DNA of 43,504 nt from Planctomycetaceae bacterium (GTDB lineage Bacteria; Planctomycetota; Planctomycetia; Pirellulales; Pirellulaceae): positions 1-43,504 of the forward strand of contig SYJV01000111.1 of assembly GCA_005798335.1 (NCBI GenBank), written 5' to 3'. The stretch's first letter is position 1; each line of letters opens with the position of its first letter. The notes beneath the pieces were generated by a model. That model was not told the DNA's origin. It saw only the letters and a list, made by a program, of their open reading frames with translations, and made no database searches. This document shows, in pieces, positions 32,479 to 41,283 of the stretch. A program made the translations under genes and the position numbers.

Positions 32479-33917
32479 TGCCAACAGGGATCGGCGGCGA
32501 AATCGGTTGGTGGTGTCCCAGTCTGGACGATGCTGGCGACGGAACCACCACCATTACAGACCTTTCTGGTAATGATATCCCCGGCACACTGACCGACCAG
32601 ACGGCCGCGTCGGCTTGGATAGATGCAGAAAGCAATCGAGCCATATCCTTAGACGGGATCGGGTACGTTGACGTTGGCACAGACGCGTCCTTGCAGTTCG
32701 CGGTCGACCAAGCGTTCGCCATCTCAATCTGGGCCAAAATGCCCAATGCGTCGGGCCTGCCCTCGCTGTTTGGAAATTGTCGTTCTGATAATGGTCGCGG
32801 CTACTATTTGATGTGGACGCGCGACAACATCAGCACAATAGGAACCAACGCGTTCATCGGTGACATGCTGACCTCTACGGGCGGATCCGGCTTTCATAGT
32901 AAGCGAGCCTTCAGCTACGTGCACAGTGTATGGAATCACATTGTGTTGATGCGAAACGCGGCAAACCATCCCAGCGGTCACACACTTTGGGTGAACGGGG
33001 CTAACGTTGGTGTTTTGCGTAGCAGCGGGGTAGGTTCGTCGGGCACCATCCCGGCAATGGACTACACGAACGCACGGTTTTTTATCGGTCGTCGCCATAC
33101 CATTTCCCTCGTCGGGATGGTCTGGGATGATTGCCGGGCGTTTGACAGGCGGTTGCATGCCAAAGAAATCGCCGCACTTGCCACGCGTCGCGGTTATGAG
33201 CCCCGCGGGCCGCTGCGAGTCTTTCCAGCGCTCTTACCGCCAGCCGCATCGGTAAACCGGGGCGTCGAAGTCCCATACCGACATCGCCACTCGATCGACG
33301 AAATGCTCCAAGGCGATCGAGTGCCGACACCGACAAACCAAGCACTGACAATCAGTGTCTGGTTTCGACGTGATACTGGCAACACTTCGGTCTCTTATGA
33401 GATCATCGCTTTAGAACCCGGCGCGTGGTCGCTCAGTTACCAGCCCTCATCGAATTCGTTTCGATGGCAAGTGATCGGCGTTGAACAAGAAGGATACTAC
33501 GGACCTTTCGAACCCGAATTGGACATGTCATTCGACGCCGGCGACAGCCTGGACCAATGGACTCACATTGTCGTTTCGTGGGCTGCGACGAACGGCGCGG
33601 GTCAAGCCTGGGTTGATGGATGGTTCAAAGGCGTGGTCGCTGCGAATGATGAATTCAGCATTCGCAACGCAGGCCCGGCGATGCAGATCGGTGGCCTTTC
33701 ACATTCCAATCCTTCCCCGCCGGAAATCCGTGACCTGATCATCCAGCCCGATTTATCGACCTTCTTTATCGGCGGACTCGAACTGATCGGCGACGAGTAC
33801 TTCCAGCGATTTCGAGGGAATCCGTCTGGGATGGCCGCTTATTACCGATTCAGTGGCGACGGCATTCGCAAGTTGCGCGACAGCAGTGGAAACGACCTTC
33901 ATCTGGAATACTCATAA
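32478..33917 (+). CDS. Protein with two LamG/ConA-like domains (479 aa)
   Basis: Two concanavalin-A/LamG-type jelly rolls follow each other. Domain one (about 5-240) has ITDLSGNDIPGTL, ISLDGIGYVDVG, FAISIWAKMPN, WNHIVLMRNA and a 'RRLHAKEIAALA' end. Domain two (about 270-479) has ALTISVWFRRD, WTHIVVSWAATNGAGQAWVDG and the end AYYRFSGDGIRKLRDSSGND. The 'isvWvk', 'WtHvv' and 'D.s.sg' phrases define the family. Such proteins bind sugars. Between portal and capsid it is probably a head-surface or fibre adhesin. Its start overlaps the glycosyltransferase stop by one base. Confidence 0.85.
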   Translation: MPTGIGGEIGWWCPSLDDAGDGTTTITDLSGNDIPGTLTDQTAASAWIDAESNRAISLDGIGYVDVGTDASLQFAVDQAFAISIWAKMPNASGLPSLFGNCRSDNGRGYYLMWTRDNISTIGTNAFIGDMLTSTGGSGFHSKRAFSYVHSVWNHIVLMRNAANHPSGHTLWVNGANVGVLRSSGVGSSGTIPAMDYTNARFFIGRRHTISLVGMVWDDCRAFDRRLHAKEIAALATRRGYEPRGPLRVFPALLPPAASVNRGVEVPYRHRHSIDEMLQGDRVPTPTNQALTISVWFRRDTGNTSVSYEIIALEPGAWSLSYQPSSNSFRWQVIGVEQEGYYGPFEPELDMSFDAGDSLDQWTHIVVSWAATNGAGQAWVDGWFKGVVAANDEFSIRNAGPAMQIGGLSHSNPSPPEIRDLIIQPDLSTFFIGGLELIGDEYFQRFRGNPSGMAAYYRFSGDGIRKLRDSSGNDLHLEYS

Positions 33918-35098
33918 TGTTGCCATCGACAGCCGCCAACGTGCGAATCCTCATAAAAGACGATTTAGGTTTTTTGGCCGCGCCCACTGACGATCCGACC
34001 GCACTTTTACTGCGCAATGGCTCCGACTCCGGTGTCACGGTGGTACTAACCGAAGTCAGTGAAGGTATTTATACGGCCAGTTGGACCAACGGGGCCTGGT
34101 CACATGGCGACGAGTTGCAGTTGCAAGTGACAGCAGAGTTCGGAAGTCAGACATACGTTTCGATCGCTTGGGAAGGATCGATCGACGTCGCGTCGTCCGG
34201 AGGCCTCGACGCCTCGGGTATTCGATCAGCAGTTGGTTTAAGCACGGCAAACCTAGACACTCAATTGGGAAACATTCATTCGAAAACCACAAATCTCCCC
34301 GCATCGCCCGCCGCGACCGGCGCGGCGATGTCATTGACCAGCGGAGAACGGTCGACGCTCGCAGCGGCAATTGAATCCGCGATGATTAACGAGGGCGATG
34401 CGACAGCACTATTGCAGGCAATCGCTGATAAGATCGCGGCGGCGAATCCGAGCCTCGGCGATCTAACGCTTAGTGCGATCGCCTCGGCTGTCTGGTCAAG
34501 CGGGACACGAACGCTAACTGAAAACCCAGGACTTGACGCCGATGGGATTCGAACCGCTATCGGTCTGTCCAGCGCAAACCTTGATACCCGCCTTGATGCA
34601 ATCATTGCCGCTTTTGAAGAAATTGAGTGCGATGGGGCAAGTGCGGATCTCAGCGACGAAGCCGTCGAAGCTATTAGTCAAATCGTAACGGATGCGATCG
34701 GTGGGATTCGCGCCCAGGTATTCGGTCTGATCATCGCTGGTGGTGATCAAATCACAATTACTCAGGGTAACGATTACCTGACTCGCAGCGGCAATTCGAT
34801 TCTATTGGATATCGAACGCGACGGCGTCGACTTCACAACCGCAACCGCAGAGTTTTCTTTTGGTCGAACCGAGGGAGATCCGATCGAGACTGTCACTGCA
34901 ACGATAGAAGATGGCGCCGTCGGCAGTTGCAAGGTGCGAGTCCAATTGAGGAAAATCACCACTTCTCATCCGAGCGGCCAGTATCGTTATGACTGCCGAA
35001 TATTCATTCCGGAGACGGAGCACGACGACGAAGTAATCACCGTCATTGATGGCGACTTAGTGGTACGCCCGGCTTCAGGAGCGGTAACGCTGGCATAA
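33917..35098 (+). CDS. Fibre-like structural protein with repeated DxxGIRxAxGLS segments (393 aa)
   Basis: A beta-rich N-terminal domain (residues 1-92) is followed by two copies of GLDA(S/D)GIR(S/T)A(V/I)GLS(T/S)ANLDT(Q/R)L, at 96-117 and 205-226, joined by Ala/Ser/Thr-rich linkers, then a C-terminal beta domain (QITITQGNDYLTRSG, residues about 270-393). Repeats of this type ('L.A.AIR.A.GLA.ANLDTQL') occur in many phage tail or head fibre proteins with trimeric coiled stalks. It overlaps the LamG gene by one base. It is likely a fibre or spike partner of the LamG protein. Confidence 0.7.
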   Translation: MLPSTAANVRILIKDDLGFLAAPTDDPTALLLRNGSDSGVTVVLTEVSEGIYTASWTNGAWSHGDELQLQVTAEFGSQTYVSIAWEGSIDVASSGGLDASGIRSAVGLSTANLDTQLGNIHSKTTNLPASPAATGAAMSLTSGERSTLAAAIESAMINEGDATALLQAIADKIAAANPSLGDLTLSAIASAVWSSGTRTLTENPGLDADGIRTAIGLSSANLDTRLDAIIAAFEEIECDGASADLSDEAVEAISQIVTDAIGGIRAQVFGLIIAGGDQITITQGNDYLTRSGNSILLDIERDGVDFTTATAEFSFGRTEGDPIETVTATIEDGAVGSCKVRVQLRKITTSHPSGQYRYDCRIFIPETEHDDEVITVIDGDLVVRPASGAVTLA

Positions 35099-35118
35099 GC
35101 GCCGCGATCGGGATACGC

Positions 35119-35143
35119 GGGCGAATCGATTCAAGATTCGCCC
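35119..35143 (+). promoter_or_regulatory. Hairpin directly abutting the capsid start codon
   Basis: An 8-bp perfect stem (GGGCGAAT / ATTCGCCC) with a 9-base loop ends at the base immediately before the ATG at 35144. No Shine-Dalgarno sequence is present in its place. It may act as a stability element, a processing point or a translational control site for the capsid gene. Function is inferred. Confidence 0.55.
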
Positions 35144-37522
35144 ATGAATACTACCTTCCCATCGGTGCAAACTCGCGCGGCGAATGATCAAAACAAGCTG
35201 TCCCGACGCGATGCGGTGATTAAACCACCATCGCTCGACAGTGCAGCTCGCGAGGTGCAGTGCACGCTCGCGACCGAAACCCCGGTGCTGATCTATGACT
35301 GGCGAACCGGCCGCCGAGTCGAAGAAGTACTGCTGGCCAGCGGTGCTGAGTTCGACGAACAAACGCCGCTGCTCAGAGACCACTCCCATTACAGCGTCTC
35401 GGCGATTCTCGGCAGCGTTGTAAACATCAGCGCCAATGCGGAACTCGGCGGACTGCTGCAATTCGGGCGTGATCTCGACGAGCAGTGCGAAGGGATCTGG
35501 CGACGTGTTGAGCAAGGTCACCTTCGACGCGTGTCCGTTGGATACACGTATGGCCCCAAAGACTATACGACCATTCCTGCAGGACGAACTGCGTCGATCA
35601 ATGGCGTCACCTATACGGCGTCGGCTGAGTATGACCGGCGAATCGTGACGAGATGGGATCTGCGCGAGGTCAGCGTGGTGGTGATTCCCGCTGATTCGTC
35701 AGCCCAGATGCGTGGCGATGAAGCCGCAATCGGGATGCAAACTTCTGATTCTGCATCTTTAGGAGCTGCTGATCAGTCAGACCAAAACCGAAACCAAAAC
35801 CATTCGATTCCGCCGTCACAGCGAGCAAACCACGTGGACCCAATTCTTGAATATCTCCGCCAGCTTGGGCTACCTGAAGACATCAATCAGCGCGCTGCCG
35901 CAATTGAATGGAGCCGGGCTCTGATTCCGGAACAGCAAGAAGCATTCTCGCAACTGTGCCGCCAACATGCACAGGATCTGCCAGCGGACCATTTTCTTTA
36001 TGCGCTTCGCTCGGCTGTGACGCAAACGACCACTGGCACTCTAACGACAACCACGACTGACACTGGTACCAGAAGCGATACCAATGGCGGCACCGTCACC
36101 GGCGCTGACGCGGTCGCTGCGGAACGTGAACGTTGTCGATCGATTCGCTCGTTGGCTGCCGAGCATCCTCATATCAGCCCCGAAGTTGTCCAACGCGCAC
36201 AAGATGAGGGCTGGGATATTAACCGCACACGCGAAGCGTTTTTGAACGCAATGGTTGGACAAGCTCCCGGCGCTGTCGGCGGTGTTGCACCGGCCGGCCA
36301 CGTCCGCCAGGGCGGCGCAACCTTGGAGATCATGCAGGCAGCGCTTCTGGAACGCCACGGCATTCGGCCGGACAGCCCGATCCTTCGCAACGATTTCATG
36401 ACAGCCGTAACCGGCCGCAGCGAATTGGCTGCTGGTTGGCTCGATGGGGCCCGAGGTACGACTCAGGAACGCGATCGCGTTGAACAATTGTTCTCGCGTG
36501 CACGTGAGCTGCGTCTCGGACAGGCGAATCACTTGCGGCTCTGTGCCGAAATGATCGAAATGCGGGGCGAGCGAGTGCCTTATAACGATGATGACATCGT
36601 CGAACGGGCGTTCTCTCATATGGACTTCACTGTCGTGTTCGGCACGGTGGTCCACATCATGATGATCAAGGGATATGCCGACGCACCGGCAATCTACGAG
36701 CAATTCTGTCACGTCCGCGATGTTCCGGATTTCCGCCCGAGCAACACGTTCCGAAATGGCGTGGTCAATGGGTTTAAGAAGTTGGGGCCCAGCGGCGGCA
36801 AAGCGCCACTGTTGAACGGAACCAGTCCAACATTGATGCCGCTGAAGGCGGATCGCTACGCCGGGACGCTGAAGATCGACGAACAAACGTTGATCGGCGA
36901 TAGCTTCAACCTTACTGATTCTTTGCCAACGGAGGTTGGTAAGACGGCACGGTTGATTCCAACCGACATGGTTTTCGCGGTACTGCTGAGCAATGAAAAT
37001 CTCAGTACCGGCGGCGCCCTGTTCGTCGATGGCACGAATCTGATCACCGATGGAACGATGGATCTGGATGGGATAATTGCGGCCTCTGGAATGTTGAAGG
37101 CTGTTGAGGTCAACAAGCGCCGCTTGGACGTCGAAGGAATGGTGTTGCTCGCCGGTGTGGGGCTTGCTCCCAAGGCGGTCAGCATCTTGGGCAGCGAGAT
37201 GATCGACGAAAAGAAGAACCCTCTGCACAAGGCCTACCGAGTTGCCGAGAGCAACGCGATTGACCTGGGTGTGTTCGATCCACGCGACGACAGTGACGAA
37301 GCTCCGCGTATCGCTGGGAAGCCTGACAGCTACTACCTGTTCGGCACGCCTGGTCGATCGATCGAAGTCGGTTTCCGCCAGGGCACCAACCGCGCTCCAC
37401 GAACCCGTCGACGATTGCTGACCGACGGCGAGTACGGCATCGCCTGGGACGTGAACGTCGACTGCGGTGTTGCGGCGGCCGAACGCATCGGAGTCGTTCG
37501 AGTCGACACCGTCGACGAATAA
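35144..37522 (+). CDS. Prohead protease fused to HK97-type major capsid protein (792 aa)
   Basis: The N-terminal 190 residues match the U35/HK97 prohead protease: PLLRDHSHYSVSAILG with His80, GHLRRVSVGYTYG with Ser131, and DLREVSVVVIPADSSA (172-187) with the E-V-S block. A linker and scaffold-like region follow: Gln/Asn-rich, then about 230-330 helical with a Thr-rich stretch and ITGADAVAAERERCRSIRSL-like helix. Residues from about 400 to the end give the capsid-type beta core (e.g. GYADAPAIYEQFC, PLKADRYAGTLKIDEQTL, LVTDGEYGIAWDVNVDCG-like end). One gene thus supplies protease, scaffold and shell. The self-cleavage would have to separate them. No ribosome site; a hairpin abuts the ATG. Confidence 0.85.
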   Translation: MNTTFPSVQTRAANDQNKLSRRDAVIKPPSLDSAAREVQCTLATETPVLIYDWRTGRRVEEVLLASGAEFDEQTPLLRDHSHYSVSAILGSVVNISANAELGGLLQFGRDLDEQCEGIWRRVEQGHLRRVSVGYTYGPKDYTTIPAGRTASINGVTYTASAEYDRRIVTRWDLREVSVVVIPADSSAQMRGDEAAIGMQTSDSASLGAADQSDQNRNQNHSIPPSQRANHVDPILEYLRQLGLPEDINQRAAAIEWSRALIPEQQEAFSQLCRQHAQDLPADHFLYALRSAVTQTTTGTLTTTTTDTGTRSDTNGGTVTGADAVAAERERCRSIRSLAAEHPHISPEVVQRAQDEGWDINRTREAFLNAMVGQAPGAVGGVAPAGHVRQGGATLEIMQAALLERHGIRPDSPILRNDFMTAVTGRSELAAGWLDGARGTTQERDRVEQLFSRARELRLGQANHLRLCAEMIEMRGERVPYNDDDIVERAFSHMDFTVVFGTVVHIMMIKGYADAPAIYEQFCHVRDVPDFRPSNTFRNGVVNGFKKLGPSGGKAPLLNGTSPTLMPLKADRYAGTLKIDEQTLIGDSFNLTDSLPTEVGKTARLIPTDMVFAVLLSNENLSTGGALFVDGTNLITDGTMDLDGIIAASGMLKAVEVNKRRLDVEGMVLLAGVGLAPKAVSILGSEMIDEKKNPLHKAYRVAESNAIDLGVFDPRDDSDEAPRIAGKPDSYYLFGTPGRSIEVGFRQGTNRAPRTRRRLLTDGEYGIAWDVNVDCGVAAAERIGVVRVDTVDE

Positions 37523-37582
37523 CAGACACGAGCCGATGCCACGGCTCTGAGCCCTTTCATTCATTCCTTATAGATCGATTCC

Positions 37583-38020
37583 ATGCCGCGATACGAAATC
37601 AAATTAAAGCGACAACTCCGCGTCGATACTGAGACGTTGGCTGCCGGTACGCCCATCGCTGAGATCACGTGTGACTTGCCGCTGCGACAGGTCGCTTCTT
37701 TGATTTTGAATCGTGGCATTGTGATCGGCGATGAACAGGTCGACGTGCGACTCGTCGACGGAAACTCTGCCGGCGGGAATGATCAGGACAACACGCCTGG
37801 CGACGGCGATCAAGAAAACGCAGGCGTGATACTGCTGAGCACTTTGAAGATCGATCCGAGGCTGTTGGACTTCCTTGCCGAAGCGGATCCACCGATCACG
37901 ACTGTCGCACAGGCCCGAGAGTACTTGAGCGTTCACGGCGATTTTGTCGAGCTCAAAGGAATCGGCAAGGCGGCCGACAAGCAACTGAAGGTAGTCCTTA
38001 GCAGTTTACCCTCCGCGTAG
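37583..38020 (+). CDS. Head protein of unknown role (145 aa)
   Basis: A beta-rich N-terminal half (RYEIKLKRQLRVDTETLA, then LPLRQVASLILNRG) is joined by a Gly/Asn/Asp linker to a helical C-terminal half (LLDFLAEADPPITTVAQA) whose end (FVELKGIGKAADKQL) looks like a helix-hairpin-helix. It directly follows the capsid gene, where small head-stabilising or connector proteins usually lie. A 6-bp hairpin (GAGCCG / CGGCTC, 37530-37547) lies between them. Confidence 0.5.
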   Translation: MPRYEIKLKRQLRVDTETLAAGTPIAEITCDLPLRQVASLILNRGIVIGDEQVDVRLVDGNSAGGNDQDNTPGDGDQENAGVILLSTLKIDPRLLDFLAEADPPITTVAQAREYLSVHGDFVELKGIGKAADKQLKVVLSSLPSA

Positions 38021-38075
38021 TGCGGAACGTTCGTGACGGTTTCCCCGGTTCAATTTTTCATTTGAGTTTTTTGTA

Positions 38076-38420
38076 ATGGTCGCAAAAGTTGTCTGGATCG
38101 ATGGCAGGTACAGTTTCGCTGCGGGCGCAGATGTTGCGCCGGGTGAAATCGTGACTCGCCCATGTGGCTCACTTGCCATTCACGACGGTCCCGAGCTGGT
38201 GAAGTCCGGAAAGCAGATCAACCCTTGGCCGATCAAGCCTTGTCAGATCGTGCGATTCGACTCGGCATCGGCAACGACATTCGCGGCCGGCGCGAGCGTT
38301 TATATGATTCCGTCGACCAAGTTGGTGACTGGTGTTTCGACCGACAATGTCTATGTCGGTAAGGCGACCCAGGCCAAGGTCTCCGGTCAGCTCAGCGCGA
38401 TGGTCAATACGTCCGCTTAA
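38076..38420 (+). CDS. Capsid decoration/cement-like protein (114 aa)
   Basis: The sequence is a small beta-barrel-type protein (WIDGRYSFAAGADVAPGEIV, VRFDSASATTFAAGASVYM, VYVGKATQAKVSGQLSAMV) with the phrase order of DUF2190-type or gpD-like cement proteins ('.aGadv.pGdvV', 'VGVA.....G.'). Such proteins trimerise on the head surface. It follows the capsid gene, which supports the call. No ribosome site is seen before the ATG; a T-run precedes it. Confidence 0.65.
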   Translation: MVAKVVWIDGRYSFAAGADVAPGEIVTRPCGSLAIHDGPELVKSGKQINPWPIKPCQIVRFDSASATTFAAGASVYMIPSTKLVTGVSTDNVYVGKATQAKVSGQLSAMVNTSA

Positions 38421-38453
38421 TTTCAGTTGCCTCGTTTTTGTGAGGATGAATCG

Positions 38454-38801
38454 ATGTCGCTGCACGCCAGCATCCTGAGCGGTTCAGCGGCGGTATCAGT
38501 TCATCGTGCCGCGTTTGGTGAGCCCGTCCAGTTGATCGATCCGGACGGCGTAAGCACGCCAGCGGTCGGAGTGGTCGGGCGATCGAAGATCGAGGAACGC
38601 CGCGTTGGTGGTCACATTCGAAACGTGATCAGTCTGCCTCTGAGGATTCCTGGCGGCGAAAGACCGGATGCTGATGCAACGGTCGAAGTGCGTGGTGATC
38701 GATTCACCATTGAAGGAAGCTCGCCACATAACGGCGGGATTGTCTTAAACCTGATTCGTGTTCTCAGTACAGAAGTCGCTCGCGACGGATACAGACGATG
38801 A
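38454..38801 (+). CDS. Probable head-completion or head-tail adaptor protein (115 aa)
   Basis: The ATG at 38454 is chosen for GAGGA seven bases upstream. The protein is beta-rich (AAVSVHRAAFGEPVQLID, ATVEVRGDRFTIEGSSP) and 'VRGDRFTIEG' resembles the strand pair of FII/gp7-type head completion proteins, which describe an 'output (D)G..Y.V' hairpin. It lies between the cement protein and tail genes, and its stop overlaps the next start (ATGA). Confidence 0.55.
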   Translation: MSLHASILSGSAAVSVHRAAFGEPVQLIDPDGVSTPAVGVVGRSKIEERRVGGHIRNVISLPLRIPGGERPDADATVEVRGDRFTIEGSSPHNGGIVLNLIRVLSTEVARDGYRR

Positions 38802-39199
38802 TTCAACTCGACCAACTCGATCCAGCTTCGCTTCATGCACTCGTGATCGCGAGCAAGCCAGCGGCTAAGGTCCGTGGCAAGCTCGACGTTGGCACTCACG
38901 TCATTGACTGCATGGTTTGGGTGCGCGGCGAACTGACTGTCAGCGGTGATCAAACCGTGTCGGTCAAGAAGAATCTTAGCACTGAGCAACTCTTGGCATC
39001 CGTGCTCGCTGCGACCACACCGGCAACTGCCAAACGGATTGTTGAAAAGGTGATTGAATCTCGTGGCCACCAAACGCCACCTGACAAAGATTCCTTGGTA
39101 GCGGAACTTGCTTCCAAGCTCATCACCGAAACATCGAGCAGCTCGATGGTCACTCGCCGTGGATCTGTCTCCGGAAAGATTACCGCCACCCAGGTCTAA
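38798..39199 (+). CDS. Unknown head-tail region protein (133 aa)
   Basis: Translationally coupled to the upstream gene (ATGA overlap). The N-terminal half is beta-rich (AAKVRGKLDVGTHVIDCMVW) and the C-terminal half helical (TAKRIVEKVIESRGHQT, SLVAELASKLITE), ending in SVSGKITATQV. No family is recognised. Its place in the order suggests a connector or head-completion part. Confidence 0.5.
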   Translation: MIQLDQLDPASLHALVIASKPAAKVRGKLDVGTHVIDCMVWVRGELTVSGDQTVSVKKNLSTEQLLASVLAATTPATAKRIVEKVIESRGHQTPPDKDSLVAELASKLITETSSSSMVTRRGSVSGKITATQV

Positions 39200-39202
39200 G
39201 CC

Positions 39203-39751
39203 GTGTCGGCCAATCCGATCCTGACGTCAATCACCGCCGCCCGGCAGATGCTGGCCGATTGCTTCTATTGGCGACGCATCGCCGGCGGCGACCCGTGGAC
39301 CGCCGAACAATCTTTGGCCCGCGTGCATGTCGACGCATTGCCTCCGCCGGCCGAAGGTGGTGAGCACACTTTGGCCGAGCTGCAGGCGCTACGGCCGTTT
39401 GCGATTGTGAGCCTCGGGGAGGGAGAGGCGATTCATTTCGACATGGATGGATCTGGGAATTGCTGTGTGGGCGTGGGCGGGTCAATCGATATCTATATCG
39501 AATTGCCCGTACCAGAGGACTTGAAGAATTCGCCCAGTGCTCTGGCTGCGGATGTCTACGATCGCATCGGCCGCGTGCTTCGTACGGCCAATTCATCCGA
39601 GCCCGGATTGTGCGACTTGGCTGGCCTGCCTGGTTACCTCGCGCTTCGCCGGGCAACGTTGCAAGCTTATTATCGATCGACTCGCCAAGAACGACTTGAA
39701 CTCGGCGACTTCACGGCAATCCATTTGTCGCTGAGGTGGGGTCGCTCATGA
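39203..39751 (+). CDS. Probable tail terminator-like protein (182 aa)
   Basis: A GTG start follows the previous stop by three bases. The sequence has the layout of tail-terminator/neck proteins: an N-terminal helix (PILTSITAARQMLADCFYW), a middle (ELQALRPFAIVSLGEGEAI), the strand CCVGVGGSIDIYIELPVPE, a helix (ALAADVYDRIGRVLRTAN) and a final strand (GDFTAIHLSLRWGRS). That helix/strand order and the final 'a..l.l.wg' strand fit the gpU-like/HK97 gp10-neighbour family. Identity is inferred from order and size. Confidence 0.5.
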   Translation: MSANPILTSITAARQMLADCFYWRRIAGGDPWTAEQSLARVHVDALPPPAEGGEHTLAELQALRPFAIVSLGEGEAIHFDMDGSGNCCVGVGGSIDIYIELPVPEDLKNSPSALAADVYDRIGRVLRTANSSEPGLCDLAGLPGYLALRRATLQAYYRSTRQERLELGDFTAIHLSLRWGRS

Positions 39752-40284
39752 CTGTGAGCGCTCGAACGCTGCACGCGCGCGGCTACTTGGCCGTGACGAT
39801 TCGCGATCGCGGGACAGTGCCCCGGGGGATGCAGAAGCAGTTTAACGCTGCGAGCACGAAGGCTTGGTTCGATGTTGGCGTTTACTTTCACCAGCACCTA
39901 CGTGACAAGCGATTCACCGAAGAGCACGCGCGAGCCGTCGGCTATACACGCCGAAAGGGAGAGGCGATCCCGCGTGGCACGAAGGCTTTCCGCAAGTCCT
40001 ACACCGGCAAAAAGTTCAGTGCCCATGGTCACACTCGACCGCTCGAATTCACCGGCGAAACGCGGCGAGCAATGAAGACGGCGAACGTCGATGCGAAAAC
40101 CAAGGGCGTCAAGGTGAAGTATGCCGGAGCACGTGCGTTTAACTTCCGCCACCCCAAATCTCAGATCCGAATGACGGACGAGTTTCGTCGCCTCTCCACG
40201 GAAGAAATCCAACTGTTGGCCGATGTATATGACCGCCAATTGGATCTCTACCTGAACGAGTCCGCCGGCACCGAAGGCGGCTGA
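39748..40284 (+). CDS. Tail completion protein, HK97-gp10-like (178 aa)
   Basis: Start in an ATGA overlap with the tail-terminator-like gene. The protein is basic in the middle (YTRRKGEAIPRGTKAFRKSY) with strands and an FDVGVYFHQHLRDKRFTEE helix; the end (FNFRHPKSQIRMTDEF) gives a typical 'af.f..p' block. A gp10/HK97-type neck or tail-completion role fits the position before the tail tube gene. No strong family signature is seen. Confidence 0.5.
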   Translation: MTVSARTLHARGYLAVTIRDRGTVPRGMQKQFNAASTKAWFDVGVYFHQHLRDKRFTEEHARAVGYTRRKGEAIPRGTKAFRKSYTGKKFSAHGHTRPLEFTGETRRAMKTANVDAKTKGVKVKYAGARAFNFRHPKSQIRMTDEFRRLSTEEIQLLADVYDRQLDLYLNESAGTEGG

Positions 40285-40314
40285 TGATCGGGACGCGGCC
40301 ACGTCGACGGCCAA

Positions 40315-40345
40315 CCTATCAGAGTGAATCCCACTCTCTGATAGG
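40315..40345 (+). promoter_or_regulatory. Hairpin overlapping the only SD-like sequence of the tail tube gene
   Basis: CCTATCAGAG..TG (40315-40326) pairs with CACTCTCTGATAGG (40332-40345) with a 2-base bulge. The right arm contains TAGG, the only Shine-Dalgarno-like bases before the ATG at 40352, so folding would hide it. This may delay or tune translation of the tube protein. Function is inferred from structure. Confidence 0.5.
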
Positions 40346-40351
40346 CAGCAA

Positions 40352-41248
40352 ATGTCACTACGATCCGCCTACGCCGTTACCCTCGGCGCGACCGTGCTCA
40401 GCGGCTTGACCTCGCTCGATGTGCAAAACAATCCAGAGGTCGATAACGAAACTGGTATCGGATCGCCCTATCCACAGTTCGCGGTGGTCACCGGCATCAA
40501 ACCGAAGATCCCGTTCGTGAGTCGAGCGATCAAATCCGTTCTCTCTGTCACCGGATCGGACGGTGCCGAGATTACGACCGCAGCCAAGCTGGCCGCGTAC
40601 TTCGCCAAGATTGGTACCAATGGCCTGGTTGAATCCGGAACGGTTCACACCCAGTACATTGCAGAGCGAGGTCTGTTGATCCCTCGGCGGCTGAGCGTCG
40701 AGCATCAAAGGTTCGCGAGCCTGGACCTAGAAGCGATGCTTTACAGCATTGATGGTGCCGCGCACCCGTTGGCAATCGCTCATAACCTCGCACTGCCGAC
40801 GATCGCTCGCGACAATGTGAGACACACAATCAAATCCGTCGTTATTGGTAACGCCCTTGCGGAGATTGATCTGGGTTGCGTCACACGTGTGGAAGTCAAC
40901 TTTGGCAACCAGGCTCGCACCGTTGGATGCAGCAGCGATGTTTATGATACGCACCTGTCGCAGGATACGATCCAGCCGACAATCTCGATCACGGGCATCA
41001 CGCCCGGTATCGTCTCAAACGACCTGCTCGAAGGTATACTTGCCGAGCACTCGGATACCGTGATTACGCTGCGACAATACAATGAATCCGGCGTGGGATT
41101 CGAAGCAGACGAGGATGTGGTAATCACGGGTCACGGGCTGGCAGTGCTCGAAAACCACAGCGGCCAAGGATCGCGTGAGTCCTCCGTCACGATCAATGTG
41201 ACTTGCACGTGGGACGGCACCAATAAACCGATTGTCATCGCTACCTAG
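40352..41248 (+). CDS. Major tail tube protein (298 aa)
   Basis: The sequence is beta-rich from end to end with Ile/Val/Thr strands (VLSGLTSLDVQNNPEVDNET, VTRVEVNFGNQARTVG-like, TVITLRQYNESG, SSVTINVTCTWDGTN). Size (298 aa) fits tube proteins carrying an extra C-terminal Ig-like domain (last 80 residues: DEDVVITGHGLAVLENH). It sits where gpV lies in lambda, after neck genes and before the assembly chaperone genes. The start is an ATG with only a weak, hairpin-covered ribosome site. No family search was possible. Confidence 0.7.
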   Translation: MSLRSAYAVTLGATVLSGLTSLDVQNNPEVDNETGIGSPYPQFAVVTGIKPKIPFVSRAIKSVLSVTGSDGAEITTAAKLAAYFAKIGTNGLVESGTVHTQYIAERGLLIPRRLSVEHQRFASLDLEAMLYSIDGAAHPLAIAHNLALPTIARDNVRHTIKSVVIGNALAEIDLGCVTRVEVNFGNQARTVGCSSDVYDTHLSQDTIQPTISITGITPGIVSNDLLEGILAEHSDTVITLRQYNESGVGFEADEDVVITGHGLAVLENHSGQGSRESSVTINVTCTWDGTNKPIVIAT

Positions 41249-41283
41249 TTCATAGTGAATTTCGCATGCAAGGGATGCACGAA

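Noticed and set aside
36041-37564. 507-codon open frame antisense to the capsid gene
   Set aside because: It is a shadow of strong codon bias in the capsid gene; no domain and no context support it.
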